Source of the DNA: Poriferisocius sp965200775
Lineage (GTDB): Bacteria > Actinomycetota > Acidimicrobiia > Acidimicrobiales > Bin134
Length of the DNA stretch: 64,000 nucleotides
Direction: 5' to 3'
Assembly (NCBI GenBank): GCA_965200775.1
Contig: OZ241383.1
Span: 2,356,001 to 2,420,000, forward strand
Under the pieces are notes generated by a model. That model ran no database searches. It worked only from the letters and a program-made list of their open reading frames with translations, and was not told the DNA's origin. Both the position numbers and the translations under genes were made by a program. Shown in pieces: positions 44,025-52,670 of the stretch; position 1 is the first letter of the stretch, and each line of letters starts with the position of its first letter.

Positions 44025-45182
44025 TTGTCAAGCCGTTACAAGATTCTGGTTGTCGACGACGAGCCTGATCTTGAACCTCTGATTCTGCAGCGGATGCGCC
44101 GCCAGATCCGCTCCAGCGAGTACGAGTTCGTCTTTGCCCGCGATGGGGTGGAGGCGGTGGAGATGCTCACCTCCGACCCCACAATCGACATGGTCCTGTC
44201 GGACATCAACATGCCGAGGATGGACGGGCTGACCCTCCTCCAGCAGCTTCCCTCGGTCGATCCCAACCTGCGAGCGGTGATCATCTCCGCCTACGGCGAC
44301 ATGGACAACATCCGCACCGCCATGAACCGGGGGGCCTTCGACTTCATCACCAAGCCCATCAACTTTGACGATCTCAAGGTCACCATAACCCGGACTCTCG
44401 AACACCTGGCCGAGTGGCGGCAGGCGCTGTCATCGCGCGATCAGCTAGTGGCCCTCCAGAACGAACTGACGATCGCCAGCCAGCTCCAGCAGTCCATCCT
44501 GCCCAAGGGTTCGCCCATCTTCAAGGAGTACGAGTTGTCGGCCGGCATGGTGCCTGCCCGCAACGTGGGTGGCGACTTCTACGACTACTTCATGCTCGAC
44601 GACTTCGTCGGCTTGGTGGTGGCCGACGTCTCGGACAAGGGCATCCCAGCTTCCATGTTCATGATGTCCAGCCGGACGGCGTTGAAGGGCGCCGCCATCG
44701 GAGTTCACGACCCCAAGAACGTGCTCGTCGAGGTCAACAACCAGCTCCAGCAGAACAACCCCACCTTCATGTTCGTGACCCTGGTTTATGCCATTTACAA
44801 CCCGTCCAGCGGCATGCTCACCTATTCCCTGGCCGGCCATGATCCACCGTTCCTCATCAAGCCCGACGGCACCGTCTCCGAGCTGCCCTCAACCAAGGGA
44901 GTGGCTCTGGGGGTTGCGCCCAACATCGAATTCTCCCAGGAAAGAGTGGAACTCGAACCCGGGGACACCGTCGTGATGTTCACCGATGGAGTTTCCGAGG
45001 CGATGAACACCAATGGCGAGCAGTTCGGGTTGGAGCGCTTGGCCAATATTTTCGACGGCAACCCTCCCGACAGTGCCGATTCGGCCAACAATGCCGTCTT
45101 CGAGCACGTAAAGGCCTTTGCCGGACATGCTCCTCAGTCCGATGACATCACCTGCTTGGTCCTTCGGCGCGGCGAGGAATGA
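44025..45182 (+). CDS. Response regulator with PP2C/SpoIIE phosphatase output
   Basis: 385 residues. The receiver domain (5-125) has the acidic pocket VVDDE, phospho-acceptor D60 in LSDINMPRMDG, switch Ser in IISAYGD and Lys in ITKPINF. A coiled-coil linker (about 130-160, QNELTIASQLQQSILP) joins to a SpoIIE-type PP2C domain with metal residues in RNVGGDFYDYF, VADVSDKG, FTDGVSEA and QSDDIT. All key residues are present. Expected action: phosphorylated by the operon's histidine kinase, it dephosphorylates the STAS protein. TTG start with AGGGGA ahead. Confidence 0.95.
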   Translation: MSSRYKILVVDDEPDLEPLILQRMRRQIRSSEYEFVFARDGVEAVEMLTSDPTIDMVLSDINMPRMDGLTLLQQLPSVDPNLRAVIISAYGDMDNIRTAMNRGAFDFITKPINFDDLKVTITRTLEHLAEWRQALSSRDQLVALQNELTIASQLQQSILPKGSPIFKEYELSAGMVPARNVGGDFYDYFMLDDFVGLVVADVSDKGIPASMFMMSSRTALKGAAIGVHDPKNVLVEVNNQLQQNNPTFMFVTLVYAIYNPSSGMLTYSLAGHDPPFLIKPDGTVSELPSTKGVALGVAPNIEFSQERVELEPGDTVVMFTDGVSEAMNTNGEQFGLERLANIFDGNPPDSADSANNAVFEHVKAFAGHAPQSDDITCLVLRRGEE

Positions 45183-45236
45183 ACTCACTCCATTTTCCTC
45201 CGGCATCAGCCCGGTCATACGCCAGGGTCGGTTGAC

Positions 45237-45668
45237 ATGGAGCGGTCGCTGCGCATCGCCCATCCTCTCGAACAGGGCGAACCCGGCGATGTGCTCTCCC
45301 AGATCGAGGCTGTACTGGAAGAGATGGCCGAGGGCCGGGAGTGGCCCATCACGCTCACGATGCGAGCGAATCTGATTCTTGAGGAACTGGTGCTCAACAC
45401 CCTCACCCACGGCGACACCAGCGGGCTAACCGAGATCATCCTCCAGTTGGAGTCCCCCGGCCGCGAGCTGACCATCCGGATCGCCGACGACGGCTCACCC
45501 TTCAACCCGCTCACCGATGCTCCGATCCCCGATACCACGCTACCGCTGGCCGAGCGCCCGATTGGGGGTCTGGGTCTCTATCTGGTGAAGACCATGGGCC
45601 AAGACTTGGAATACAGCCGGGGGAACAACCGCAACCATTTGAAGCTCGTCGTCCTTCCCGAATCGTGA
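45237..45668 (+). CDS. RsbW-like serine kinase / anti-sigma factor (HATPase)
   Basis: 143 residues, GHKL fold. The N-box is ILEELVLNTLTHGD, G1 is IADDGSPFNP, and G2 is IGGLGLYLVKTM. The size and boxes match RsbW/SpoIIAB anti-sigma kinases, which phosphorylate the STAS antagonist. No sigma factor gene lies in the operon, so the target (a distant sigma factor or another protein) is unknown. ATG start. Its TGA overlaps the GTG of the next gene (GTGA), so the binding protein is made in step with it. Confidence 0.9.
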   Translation: MERSLRIAHPLEQGEPGDVLSQIEAVLEEMAEGREWPITLTMRANLILEELVLNTLTHGDTSGLTEIILQLESPGRELTIRIADDGSPFNPLTDAPIPDTTLPLAERPIGGLGLYLVKTMGQDLEYSRGNNRNHLKLVVLPES

Positions 45669-46951
45669 GAATCTTCACGCGGTTGATTCCGGTTCCGGTA
45701 GCTCCCCCGGTCCTGGCAATCGCGCTGCTGGCTTTCGTGCTGGTGGGTTGCGGGTCGGGCTCCACCGACGATTCCACCGGTCCAACTCCAACCCCAGCCG
45801 GAGAGGCAACCCCGACCATCACCGAAGACCTTGGAGTACCGGGGGTGTTCAACGACCGGGTGGTGTTCGGGCAATCGGCGGCCTTCAGCGGGCCGGCCCA
45901 GGAACTGGGCATCAACATGCGGCGGGGCATCGAAGCCGCTTTCGAGGAGGCCAACCGGCGGGGCGGGGTTCACGGTCGAATGCTGACGCTCACCACGCTC
46001 GACGATGGTTACGAGCCCGAGGCGGCCATCTCCAACACCCAAACCCTGATCAACGACGAAAAGGTGTTCGCCCTCATCGGCGCGGTCGGCACTCCCACCT
46101 CGCGCTCGGCAACGCCGGTGGCGGCCGAGGCCGGCATCCCCTTTGTTGCTCCGTTCACCGGTGCCGGTTTCCTGCGCAACGACAACTGGGAGAACGTCGT
46201 CAACCTCCGGGCTTCCTACGCTCAGGAAACTGAGGAGATGGTCGAGCGCCTGACCGCCGACGAAGGCATCACCGACATCGCCATCATGTTCCAGGACGAC
46301 TCGTTCGGGCGGGCCGGACTCAACGGAGCGCTCGCCGCGCTCGACCGCCGGGGGATGCCCCCTGCTGCCATCGGGCTCTACCCCCGCAACACCACCGCGG
46401 TGAAGTCGGGGCTGCTCGACCTGCTACGAGGCGACCCCGAGGCGGTGATCCTGGTGGGCGCCTACAAGCCGGTCGCCGCGCTCATCTCCTGGGCTCGTCA
46501 TATCGGCTTCAATCCCATCTTCATGACGGTCTCCTTTGTGGGCAGCAACGCCCTGGCCGCCGAGCTCGGCGGCGGTGGCGGAGGCGTGTACGTAACCCAG
46601 GTCATCCCCTTCCCGCACGACCAATCCGTCCCGATTGTGGCCTCTTACACCGAGGCCCTGGCGGCCCATGATCCCGAAGCCACCCCGGGGTTCGTCTCGC
46701 TGGAGGGCTACGTGTCGGGCCGGCTGGCCATAGAGGGGCTGGAAGCGTGCGGCGTTGATCTGACCCGTGACTGCTTCCTGGAGAGCCTCCTGGGTGCCGG
46801 CATCATCGACATCGACGGGTTCGTGCTCGACTTCGGGGCGGAGGAAGATCACTTGATCGACAACCAGGGCTCCGACGCCATCTTCTTGACCGTGCTCGAC
46901 ACCAACGGCAATTACCAACCGGCCGCCGCCGTGAGGAGGTCCGACCGGTGA
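45665..46951 (+). CDS. Solute-binding lipoprotein, LivJ/Peripla_BP_6 type
   Basis: 428 residues. The signal peptide ends in a lipobox LVGC with C29 as the lipidated residue, then a Thr/Pro-rich linker. The body is a type I periplasmic-binding fold of the branched-chain-amino-acid class: FNDRVVFGQSAAFSGPAQELG, ALIGAVGTPTSRSATP and IPFVAPFTGAGFLR. No permease or ATPase genes accompany it; instead it is coupled by GTGA overlaps to an RsbW-like gene before and a histidine kinase after. It is therefore more likely a sensor subunit than part of a transporter. Ligand unknown. Confidence 0.9.
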   Translation: MRIFTRLIPVPVAPPVLAIALLAFVLVGCGSGSTDDSTGPTPTPAGEATPTITEDLGVPGVFNDRVVFGQSAAFSGPAQELGINMRRGIEAAFEEANRRGGVHGRMLTLTTLDDGYEPEAAISNTQTLINDEKVFALIGAVGTPTSRSATPVAAEAGIPFVAPFTGAGFLRNDNWENVVNLRASYAQETEEMVERLTADEGITDIAIMFQDDSFGRAGLNGALAALDRRGMPPAAIGLYPRNTTAVKSGLLDLLRGDPEAVILVGAYKPVAALISWARHIGFNPIFMTVSFVGSNALAAELGGGGGGVYVTQVIPFPHDQSVPIVASYTEALAAHDPEATPGFVSLEGYVSGRLAIEGLEACGVDLTRDCFLESLLGAGIIDIDGFVLDFGAEEDHLIDNQGSDAIFLTVLDTNGNYQPAAAVRRSDR

Positions 46952-49224
46952 GCGATCCGACTACGTCCCCGGAGCCGGCACCCGACGCAGGAACCGACGA
47001 AGAGAGCCTCCTGCCGGCCGCACCCCCGGAGCCGACACCGAAGGGAGAGAGCGATGGGGCCCAACGGCCTGCGCTTCATCTTCGGATCTCCACCCAGTTG
47101 TATTCGGGAATCTTCAGCGTCCTTGCGCTCACAATCGTCGCCAGCGTGGTGAGCTGGATCTCGTTCACCAACGTGGACCGAACCCAGCGTGAGGTAACAA
47201 ACGAAAGCGTGCCGGAGTTGGTGAGCGCGTTCGGCCTTGCCGAGTTGAGCACCGCCCTGGTTGCGGCCGCCCCTCGGCTCACCGTATCCCCACCCGAGCA
47301 GTTCCCGACCGTTGCCGGCGAGGTGGTTTCTACACAACAGGAGTTTGAGGCCTTTTTCGTGCCGCTGGCCATACAGAACCCCGGAGACCCCCACATTGTG
47401 GGGATACGGCAAGCAGCCAACCAGCTAAGGGCGAACATCGCCACCATCACCGCCGACATGCCCCGCTACTACAGCCTGTCCAACCAGATCGAAAGCCTTC
47501 AGGACCCGGATGAGGAGGAGGGAATCCCTGCTCTGTACAGCGTGGCCAACAACATCCTCCTTCCCGCCATCGACGATCAGCTCTTCTTCCAGGTCACCGG
47601 CTATCGGGATTTCCAATCCGACCCGGTTGACCTCGCCACCCGAACCTCGGGCGAGGAACTCCTCCTGTCCCGGCACCTCAACTCCCTGCAAGCCGACATC
47701 GCCCAGGTGACCGAGCTGATGGGCAGCGCCTTTATCGCTTCCGATGCGGCGTTCGTCGAGCCCCTGAGAGAGAGCTTCGAGTCGACTAGAGACCGCATCA
47801 ACATCAGCCTGGACTCGGTTTCCGGCCTCGAGGTGGTTGACGAGCTGGAGGCATCGGTCCAGAAGCTCCTGGAGTTGGGCAGCGGCGACGACAGTGCCTT
47901 CCAGGCAACAGTTGACCGTCTCGCCATCGTCGAGAGGCAAAACTACCTGCTGACCCAGAACCAGGAGGTCGCCAGCCAACTCCTGGACGAGGTCCAAACC
48001 CTGGTCGAGAGGGCTCAATCCGGAGCCGAACTGGCCACCGACGACTCGTCTCAGACCATCAACCGGGCCCGAGTCCTGCTGGTGATAATCAGCGTCATCG
48101 GTGTGATCGGCGCCGCCCTCATTAGCTGGCTGTTCGTGGGTCGGATCCTGCTGCGCCGTATCGGGCGCCTTTCCGGTCGTATGCGAACGCTGGCCCAAGG
48201 CGACCTGGAGGAGGAGGTGGAGGTTGTCGGCCGCGACGAGGTGGCCGAGATGGCCTCGGCTTTGGAGGTGTTCCGCCGCCACGCCCTGGAGATCCAACGG
48301 CTCAACCTGGTGGAGGAACTGGCCCAGGAGCTGAGCGAGCGCAACGACGAACTCCAATCCGTTTTGGAGGAGTTGGGCCAGGCCCAGGATCAGATCGTGG
48401 CCCGGGAGAAGCTGGCCGCCCTCGGCGAGGTCACCGCCGGAGTGGCCCACGAGATCCGCAACCCGCTCAACTTCATCAACAACTTCTCCGAGGTATCCAG
48501 TGAACTGCTGGAGGAGATGGCCGAGATCATCGAGGAGATAGCCGAAGGCATCAGCGACGAGCAAAGGGCCCTGATCGAGGAGATCGCCCAGGATCTGAAC
48601 AGCAACCTCGAGCGCATCCAGGGTCACGGTTCCCGAGCCAACCGCATCGTCCAGGACATGTTGCAGATGGGCCGAGGCGGCGGCGAAACCCAGCCCACCA
48701 ACATCAACGACCTGATCCATGAGCACTCCCTGCTGGCCTTCCATAGCGCCCGAGCCCAGGATCCCGATTTCCAGGTGAACCTCACTGAGGACTTCGACCC
48801 GGAGATGGGCGAGATGGAGGTAGTCCCTCAGGATTTGGGACGGGTGTTCCTGAACTTCGTGTCCAACGCCGGCTACGCCACCAACAAGAAGCAGAAAGAG
48901 CTGATCGAGACGAATTCGCTGGGCGATTTCATGCCGACGATCCTGCTGAAAACCCGCCGCACCGAGGAGAGCGCCATTCTCAGCGTGCGGGACAACGGAA
49001 GCGGCATTCCTCCCGATGTGGCGGCCAAGATCTTCGATCCCTTCTTCACCACCAAGCCCACCAACGAGGGCACCGGCCTGGGCTTGTCCCTCTCCAACGA
49101 CATCATCCGTGAGCACGGCGGCACGATCACGGTGAACAGCGAACCCGACAAGTTCACCGAGATGGTGGTGGAGCTACCACTCACCCGGCCTCAGGATCCG
49201 GGGGCGACGGGAATGCTCTCGTAG
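46948..49224 (+). CDS. Sensor histidine kinase with large extracytoplasmic helical domain (TorS-like layout)
   Basis: 758 residues. Layout: proline-rich cytoplasmic tail (1-45), TM1 (about 51-73), outer domain of about 300 mainly helical residues, TM2 (about 376-398), HAMP (400-455), coiled coil, HisKA with H501 in GVAHEIRNPLNF, and HATPase with N-box NFVSNAGYA, G1 DNGSGIP and G2 GTGLGLSLS. A large helical outer domain beside a binding-protein gene resembles TorS with TorT, where the binding protein reports ligand to the kinase. The likely phospho-target is the response-regulator phosphatase two genes upstream. GTG start overlapping the previous stop. Confidence 0.95.
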   Translation: MSDPTTSPEPAPDAGTDEESLLPAAPPEPTPKGESDGAQRPALHLRISTQLYSGIFSVLALTIVASVVSWISFTNVDRTQREVTNESVPELVSAFGLAELSTALVAAAPRLTVSPPEQFPTVAGEVVSTQQEFEAFFVPLAIQNPGDPHIVGIRQAANQLRANIATITADMPRYYSLSNQIESLQDPDEEEGIPALYSVANNILLPAIDDQLFFQVTGYRDFQSDPVDLATRTSGEELLLSRHLNSLQADIAQVTELMGSAFIASDAAFVEPLRESFESTRDRINISLDSVSGLEVVDELEASVQKLLELGSGDDSAFQATVDRLAIVERQNYLLTQNQEVASQLLDEVQTLVERAQSGAELATDDSSQTINRARVLLVIISVIGVIGAALISWLFVGRILLRRIGRLSGRMRTLAQGDLEEEVEVVGRDEVAEMASALEVFRRHALEIQRLNLVEELAQELSERNDELQSVLEELGQAQDQIVAREKLAALGEVTAGVAHEIRNPLNFINNFSEVSSELLEEMAEIIEEIAEGISDEQRALIEEIAQDLNSNLERIQGHGSRANRIVQDMLQMGRGGGETQPTNINDLIHEHSLLAFHSARAQDPDFQVNLTEDFDPEMGEMEVVPQDLGRVFLNFVSNAGYATNKKQKELIETNSLGDFMPTILLKTRRTEESAILSVRDNGSGIPPDVAAKIFDPFFTTKPTNEGTGLGLSLSNDIIREHGGTITVNSEPDKFTEMVVELPLTRPQDPGATGMLS

Positions 49225-49271
49225 AGGAGGACGAGGAGTCCTAGCCCGTCAGCGACGAACCCCGATCATGG

Positions 49272-49856
49272 TCAGCGGCCACGACCCAGCAGCACCCCGC
49301 TGACCGCGGCTGACGCACCTCCCGAGTAGGCCACAAACAAACCCAGCCCAGCCCGGGCCCCGACCTCATCCAGGTCGGCGTCCATGGTCAGCCCCTCTGC
49401 CACACAGAACCCCATCACCGCCAGGCCCACAACCACCGCAATCTGCTGTACCCGCCGGTCGCTCCCCCTCACGACGGCCACCAGCAACGCCCTCAGCAGC
49501 AGCGCTCCTAGCAGGATCAGGAGCCAGGAGTCGGCCACCATGCCGGCACCAACCAGCCACGGGAGATCACCGTCTAGGACCCCCAGGTCCCCGGTGTCTG
49601 CTTCGGCCCAAGGAAGTACAAGACCGGCGGTCAGCAAGCCCAGCGCCGCGCCCAGCAAAACCAGCCCCGCTCTCTCCTGCGGATCCGCCGGGCGGCTGCG
49701 GGGCCCAATGCCCATAACGGGCAGGGATCCCGAGTATTCGGCTCCGGTCACGGCTCGGGAGCCGGCCCACGCCCGCCCATCCCAGTATCGATACCCGGAC
49801 CGGCCCTGCTCGGCGTACCAGCCCGGTGGGGCCCGCCGGGTCGGCCGGTCGCTCAC
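49272..49856 (-). CDS. DUF2510-containing small membrane protein
   Basis: 194 residues. The N-terminal PPGWYAEQGRSGYRYWDGRAWA is a DUF2510 module, a short WW-like motif common in actinobacterial membrane proteins. Four hydrophobic segments follow (about 64-84, 98-124, 136-155, 168-188). Function unknown. GTG start. Convergent with the kinase gene and divergent from selD. Codon use looks like that of its neighbours. Confidence 0.75.
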   Translation of the reverse strand: MSDRPTRRAPPGWYAEQGRSGYRYWDGRAWAGSRAVTGAEYSGSLPVMGIGPRSRPADPQERAGLVLLGAALGLLTAGLVLPWAEADTGDLGVLDGDLPWLVGAGMVADSWLLILLGALLLRALLVAVVRGSDRRVQQIAVVVGLAVMGFCVAEGLTMDADLDEVGARAGLGLFVAYSGGASAAVSGVLLGRGR

Positions 49857-49982
49857 CTCGTCTCCACCATGGCGGCCCGGCCGATGTCCCCCTTCGACAG
49901 GCCTGGCGGCCCAACAGACTGATCGTGGGGGGTCACGTCGGCAAAGCTAACGTGTTGGGGCATTGCCACGAGTAGCGTCGGG

Positions 49983-51047
49983 ATGGTGAACCCGAAAACC
50001 GGGAGGCTCACCGCCTACAGCCACGGAGCCGGTTGAGCAGGCAAGCTCGGGCCATCCGAGCTGGCGCAGGTCATGCGCTCACTGCCAGATCCGGCTCACG
50101 AGAACCTGATCGTGGGAACCGAGACCGGTGACGACGCCGCCGCGTGGCGTCTCGGGGGTAACCGGGCCCTGGTGTCCACCGCCGACTTCTTCGCCCCGGT
50201 GGTTGACGACCCCCATACGTGGGGACGCATCGCCGCCACCAACGCCGCTTCCGATGTGTACGCCATGGGAGCAATCCCGAGGTTCGGGCTGAACCTGGTG
50301 GCCTGGCCTCGAGACAAGCTTCCCCTTGAGGTTCTGGTGGATGTGCTGGCCGGAGGTGCCGCGGCCGCCGCCGAGGGGGGCTGGACCGTTGCCGGGGGCC
50401 ACACCGTGGACGGACCGGAGCCGATGTACGGGCAAACCATCACCGGCGAAGTTGACGAAGACGCCCTGCTCACCAACGCCGGGGCCCGAGCCGGACATAG
50501 CCTGGTACTAACCAAGCCGCTGGGAACCGGATTGCTGGCCACTGCGGTGAAGCGCTCCGAACCCGAGGCCATCCAACCGGGAGGATGGTTGGAGGAGGCC
50601 TACACCGCCGCCGTGGGAGAGATGACCCGGTTGAACAACGAAGCGGCCGCAGCCGCTCACGCCGCCTGGGCAACAGCGGCGACCGACATCACCGGCTTCG
50701 GCCTGCTAGGTCACCTCGGGAAGCTGGTGGCGGCCAGCGGCACCGGGGCGGTGATTCAGGCCGATGCCGTGCCGGTTCTGGGGGGAGCGTGGGACCTGCT
50801 CGACCAGGGTTTCGTGCCCGGCGGTACTTCCCGGAACCTCGAACACGTTCGACCCCAGGTGAAGGGCCGGGACGACGAGCGGGTGTTGACCATGCTGGCC
50901 GACGCCCAGACCTCCGGGGGCCTGCTTTTCTGTTGCCCCCCGCAAGCGGCCGCCGAAGCGGTGGCCCGGCTTGCCGCCACCGGACACACCGCTGCGGTTA
51001 TCGGTGAGACCACGGCCACCGACCCCGGCACCATCACCGTGGCCTGA
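49983..51047 (+). CDS. selD: Selenide, water dikinase (selenophosphate synthetase) with predicted selenocysteine
   Basis: 354 residues counting the in-frame TGA at 50034-50036 as selenocysteine (U18). Reading from ATG 49983 gives RLTAYSHGAG-U-AGKLGP, which matches the SelD active-site loop (E. coli SHGAGCGCK), with the catalytic Lys at U+3 as in E. coli C17/K20. Downstream, GTETGDDAAAW, ATNAASDVYAMGA, VAGGHTV, TDITGFGLLGH and ADAQTSGGLL complete the AIRS-type ATP-binding enzyme. If the TGA were a stop, the protein would begin at ATG 50073 and lack the whole active-site segment. It makes selenophosphate for Sec-tRNA and perhaps selenouridine. A hairpin follows the UGA. No selA, selB or selC lies in the window. 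Confidence 0.93.
50037..50065 (+). promoter_or_regulatory. Candidate bacterial SECIS hairpin of selD
   Basis: Directly after the UGA, AGCTCGG (50044-50050) pairs with CCGAGCT (50056-50062) around a five-base loop GCCAT that starts with G. Flanking G41-C65 and C42-G64 can extend the stem. The loop begins 14 bases after the UGA. A small apical loop with an early G a short distance from UGA is the known bSECIS form. Folding energy was not calculated. Confidence 0.65.
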
Positions 51048-51071
51048 GACACAAGCCGGAGGGTTGAGCCG

Positions 51072-51734
51072 CTAACCGGTGGGCGGGGTACGGGCCGGCA
51101 ACCCGGCCAAGTGAGCAGAGTCGTTGTACCGAACCAACCGCCACACTCCGGGGTCGTCGGTGGCCGCGAACTCGGTGACGGATGTGTTGAGTGTCCACAA
51201 AACGAACGGCGTGTTCATGCCGATGCCGAGAAAGAGCCTCATCGCTATGTCGATCACCCCGCCGTGGCACACGATCATCATGGTGGTGCCTGGGTACCCC
51301 TCAACCAGCTCGTAAAGGGCCTGGCCGGTCCGGTAGTGGAAAGCGGCCAGGCTCTCCCCACCAGGGGCCAGCGGAACGTGGGGGTGGTAATCGCTTGTCC
51401 ACTCGTACCGGGAGTTGAACTCCTTGTAGGCCACACCGTCGGCCTCGCCCGGTCGCCGTTCCACCAGGTCGGGATGGGTCTGCACCGTCAATCCCCCCAG
51501 GGGAAGCGACAACAGCTCGGCGGTCTCGATCGCCCGGGGCAGCGTGCTGGACCAGAGCGCGTCCACCTCGGGCTCATGGCCTTCGGCCCAGCGCTCCCCC
51601 AGCTCTTCGGCCTGGCGACGCCCGAGCGGCGACAACCCGGTGCAGCTCAGCTCACCACCGAGGATCTGCTTGACCGTGACCTCCGATTCCCCGTGGCGAA
51701 CCAACAGCAGGCGAGTTCGTTTCTTGGCACTCAT
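51072..51734 (-). CDS. Histidine phosphatase family protein (phosphoglycerate-mutase-like)
   Basis: 220 residues. The catalytic RHG lies in LLLVRHGESEVT near the start. TGLSPLGRRQAEELG, WSSTLPRAIETAELL and the late His in MIVCHGGVIDIAM complete the branch-1 active site. Substrate unknown; small phosphatases of this fold act on sugar phosphates, nucleotides or proteins. The internal ATG at 51734 (MSAKKRTR) with GGGGCGAG ahead is preferred over the 58-residue-longer frame, which crosses a degenerate repeat. Convergent with selD. Confidence 0.9.
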   Translation of the reverse strand: MSAKKRTRLLLVRHGESEVTVKQILGGELSCTGLSPLGRRQAEELGERWAEGHEPEVDALWSSTLPRAIETAELLSLPLGGLTVQTHPDLVERRPGEADGVAYKEFNSRYEWTSDYHPHVPLAPGGESLAAFHYRTGQALYELVEGYPGTTMMIVCHGGVIDIAMRLFLGIGMNTPFVLWTLNTSVTEFAATDDPGVWRLVRYNDSAHLAGLPARTPPTG

Positions 51735-51772
51735 CTCGCCCCCATCTTGCCACGCCGAACATTTTGCTCCCG

Positions 51773-51886
51773 CCTCCTGTGAATCCTCCGGCCCACAGCC
51801 CTCGATCCTGCCTCTCGTGAACCCTCCCAACAGCAACCCCGGCATCGGCCTCGTGTGAGCCCTCTCAACTAAGCCCCGGTGTCGGT
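51773..51886. repeat. Degenerate 38-bp tandem repeat in a divergent intergenic region
   Basis: Three adjacent 38-base units (51773-51810, 51811-51848, 51849-51886) align without gaps. All have CCTC at the start and GTGA at unit positions 7-10; units 2 and 3 share CCCTC-CAAC and CCCCGG further on. Identity is partial, unlike the perfect repeats elsewhere, so it looks old. It lies between the phosphatase and plsY-like starts. Confidence 0.6.
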
Positions 51887-51950
51887 CACAAACGAGCTTC
51901 TTGGTCAATCTGTGGCACGAAGGCCTCCCGATGGGGCAAAATCTCTCTCA

Positions 51951-52574
51951 ATGTGGGGGACGATGGTTTTGCTGGTGGCGTTTGCCGCAGGAGCTGTCCC
52001 GTTCTCGTACCTCTTCGCCCAGTCGCTGGCCCAAACCGACCTGCGTCACGTGGGCACGGGAACGGTGTCCGGCACCGGCCTGTACCGGGTGGCAGGTTTC
52101 GTCCCCCTGGCGGTGGGTGGCTTGTTCGACGTGGGCAAGGGGGTGCTCGGCCCTCTTCTTGCAGGAGACCGGTGGCTGTTGATGGCCTTCGCAGGGGCCG
52201 CTTCGGTGATCGGCCACAACTGGTCGCTGTTCCTCAACGGCGCCGGGGGCCGAGGTCTGTCGCCGGCCCTGGGAGCCTTTGCGGTGATCGCCTGGCCGGC
52301 CGCCCTGTTCCTGCTTGGAGGGTTGGCCCTGGGCAGGATCCTCCGCCACACAGGCCTGGTGGTGTTCATCACCATGCCGGCCCTGCCCTTCTTCCTGTGG
52401 CTGGTGGCCGACGGTCGAGCGGCGGTTTCCAGCATCCTGATCGTGTTGCCCATATTGATCAAGCGCGTATTGGGCAACCGTCCCCTGCCCACTCCTCACC
52501 GCTGGAAGGCCGCCGCCCACCGCCTGGTGTTCGACAACGACGGTTGGATCCCAACCACCCAGGCCGGCCGTTGA
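51951..52574 (+). CDS. PlsY-like glycerol-3-phosphate acyltransferase family protein
   Basis: About 207 residues with five or six membrane helices. PlsY landmarks can be followed: GAVPFSYLFAQ near the N-terminus, DLRHVGTGTVSGTGLYRVAG (the GSGNxGATN-type loop, altered), LFDVGKGVL (the DVLKG site) and GHNWSLFLNGAGGRG. PlsY transfers acyl groups from acyl-phosphate to glycerol-3-phosphate. The first loop departs from the consensus, so activity is not assured. Starts at 51951 or 51963 are possible; the second has GGGGGA just upstream. Confidence 0.8.
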   Translation: MWGTMVLLVAFAAGAVPFSYLFAQSLAQTDLRHVGTGTVSGTGLYRVAGFVPLAVGGLFDVGKGVLGPLLAGDRWLLMAFAGAASVIGHNWSLFLNGAGGRGLSPALGAFAVIAWPAALFLLGGLALGRILRHTGLVVFITMPALPFFLWLVADGRAAVSSILIVLPILIKRVLGNRPLPTPHRWKAAAHRLVFDNDGWIPTTQAGR

Positions 52575-52670
52575 GCCGCAACATCTCCAACAGCCGCTCG
52601 ACGCCCATAGACCGTTGAGCCGCTACCGCCCCATCGACATCACCACCAACCGACCGGCACCGCAAGACCG

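Noticed and set aside
49857..49982. tRNA-Sec (selC) beside selD
   Set aside because: I could not find a long-variable-arm cloverleaf or an acceptor stem pair in this spacer.
50073..51047. SelD starting at ATG 50073 as a 324-residue protein
   Set aside because: It would lack the whole conserved active-site loop, which is present in the same frame just upstream across a single TGA.
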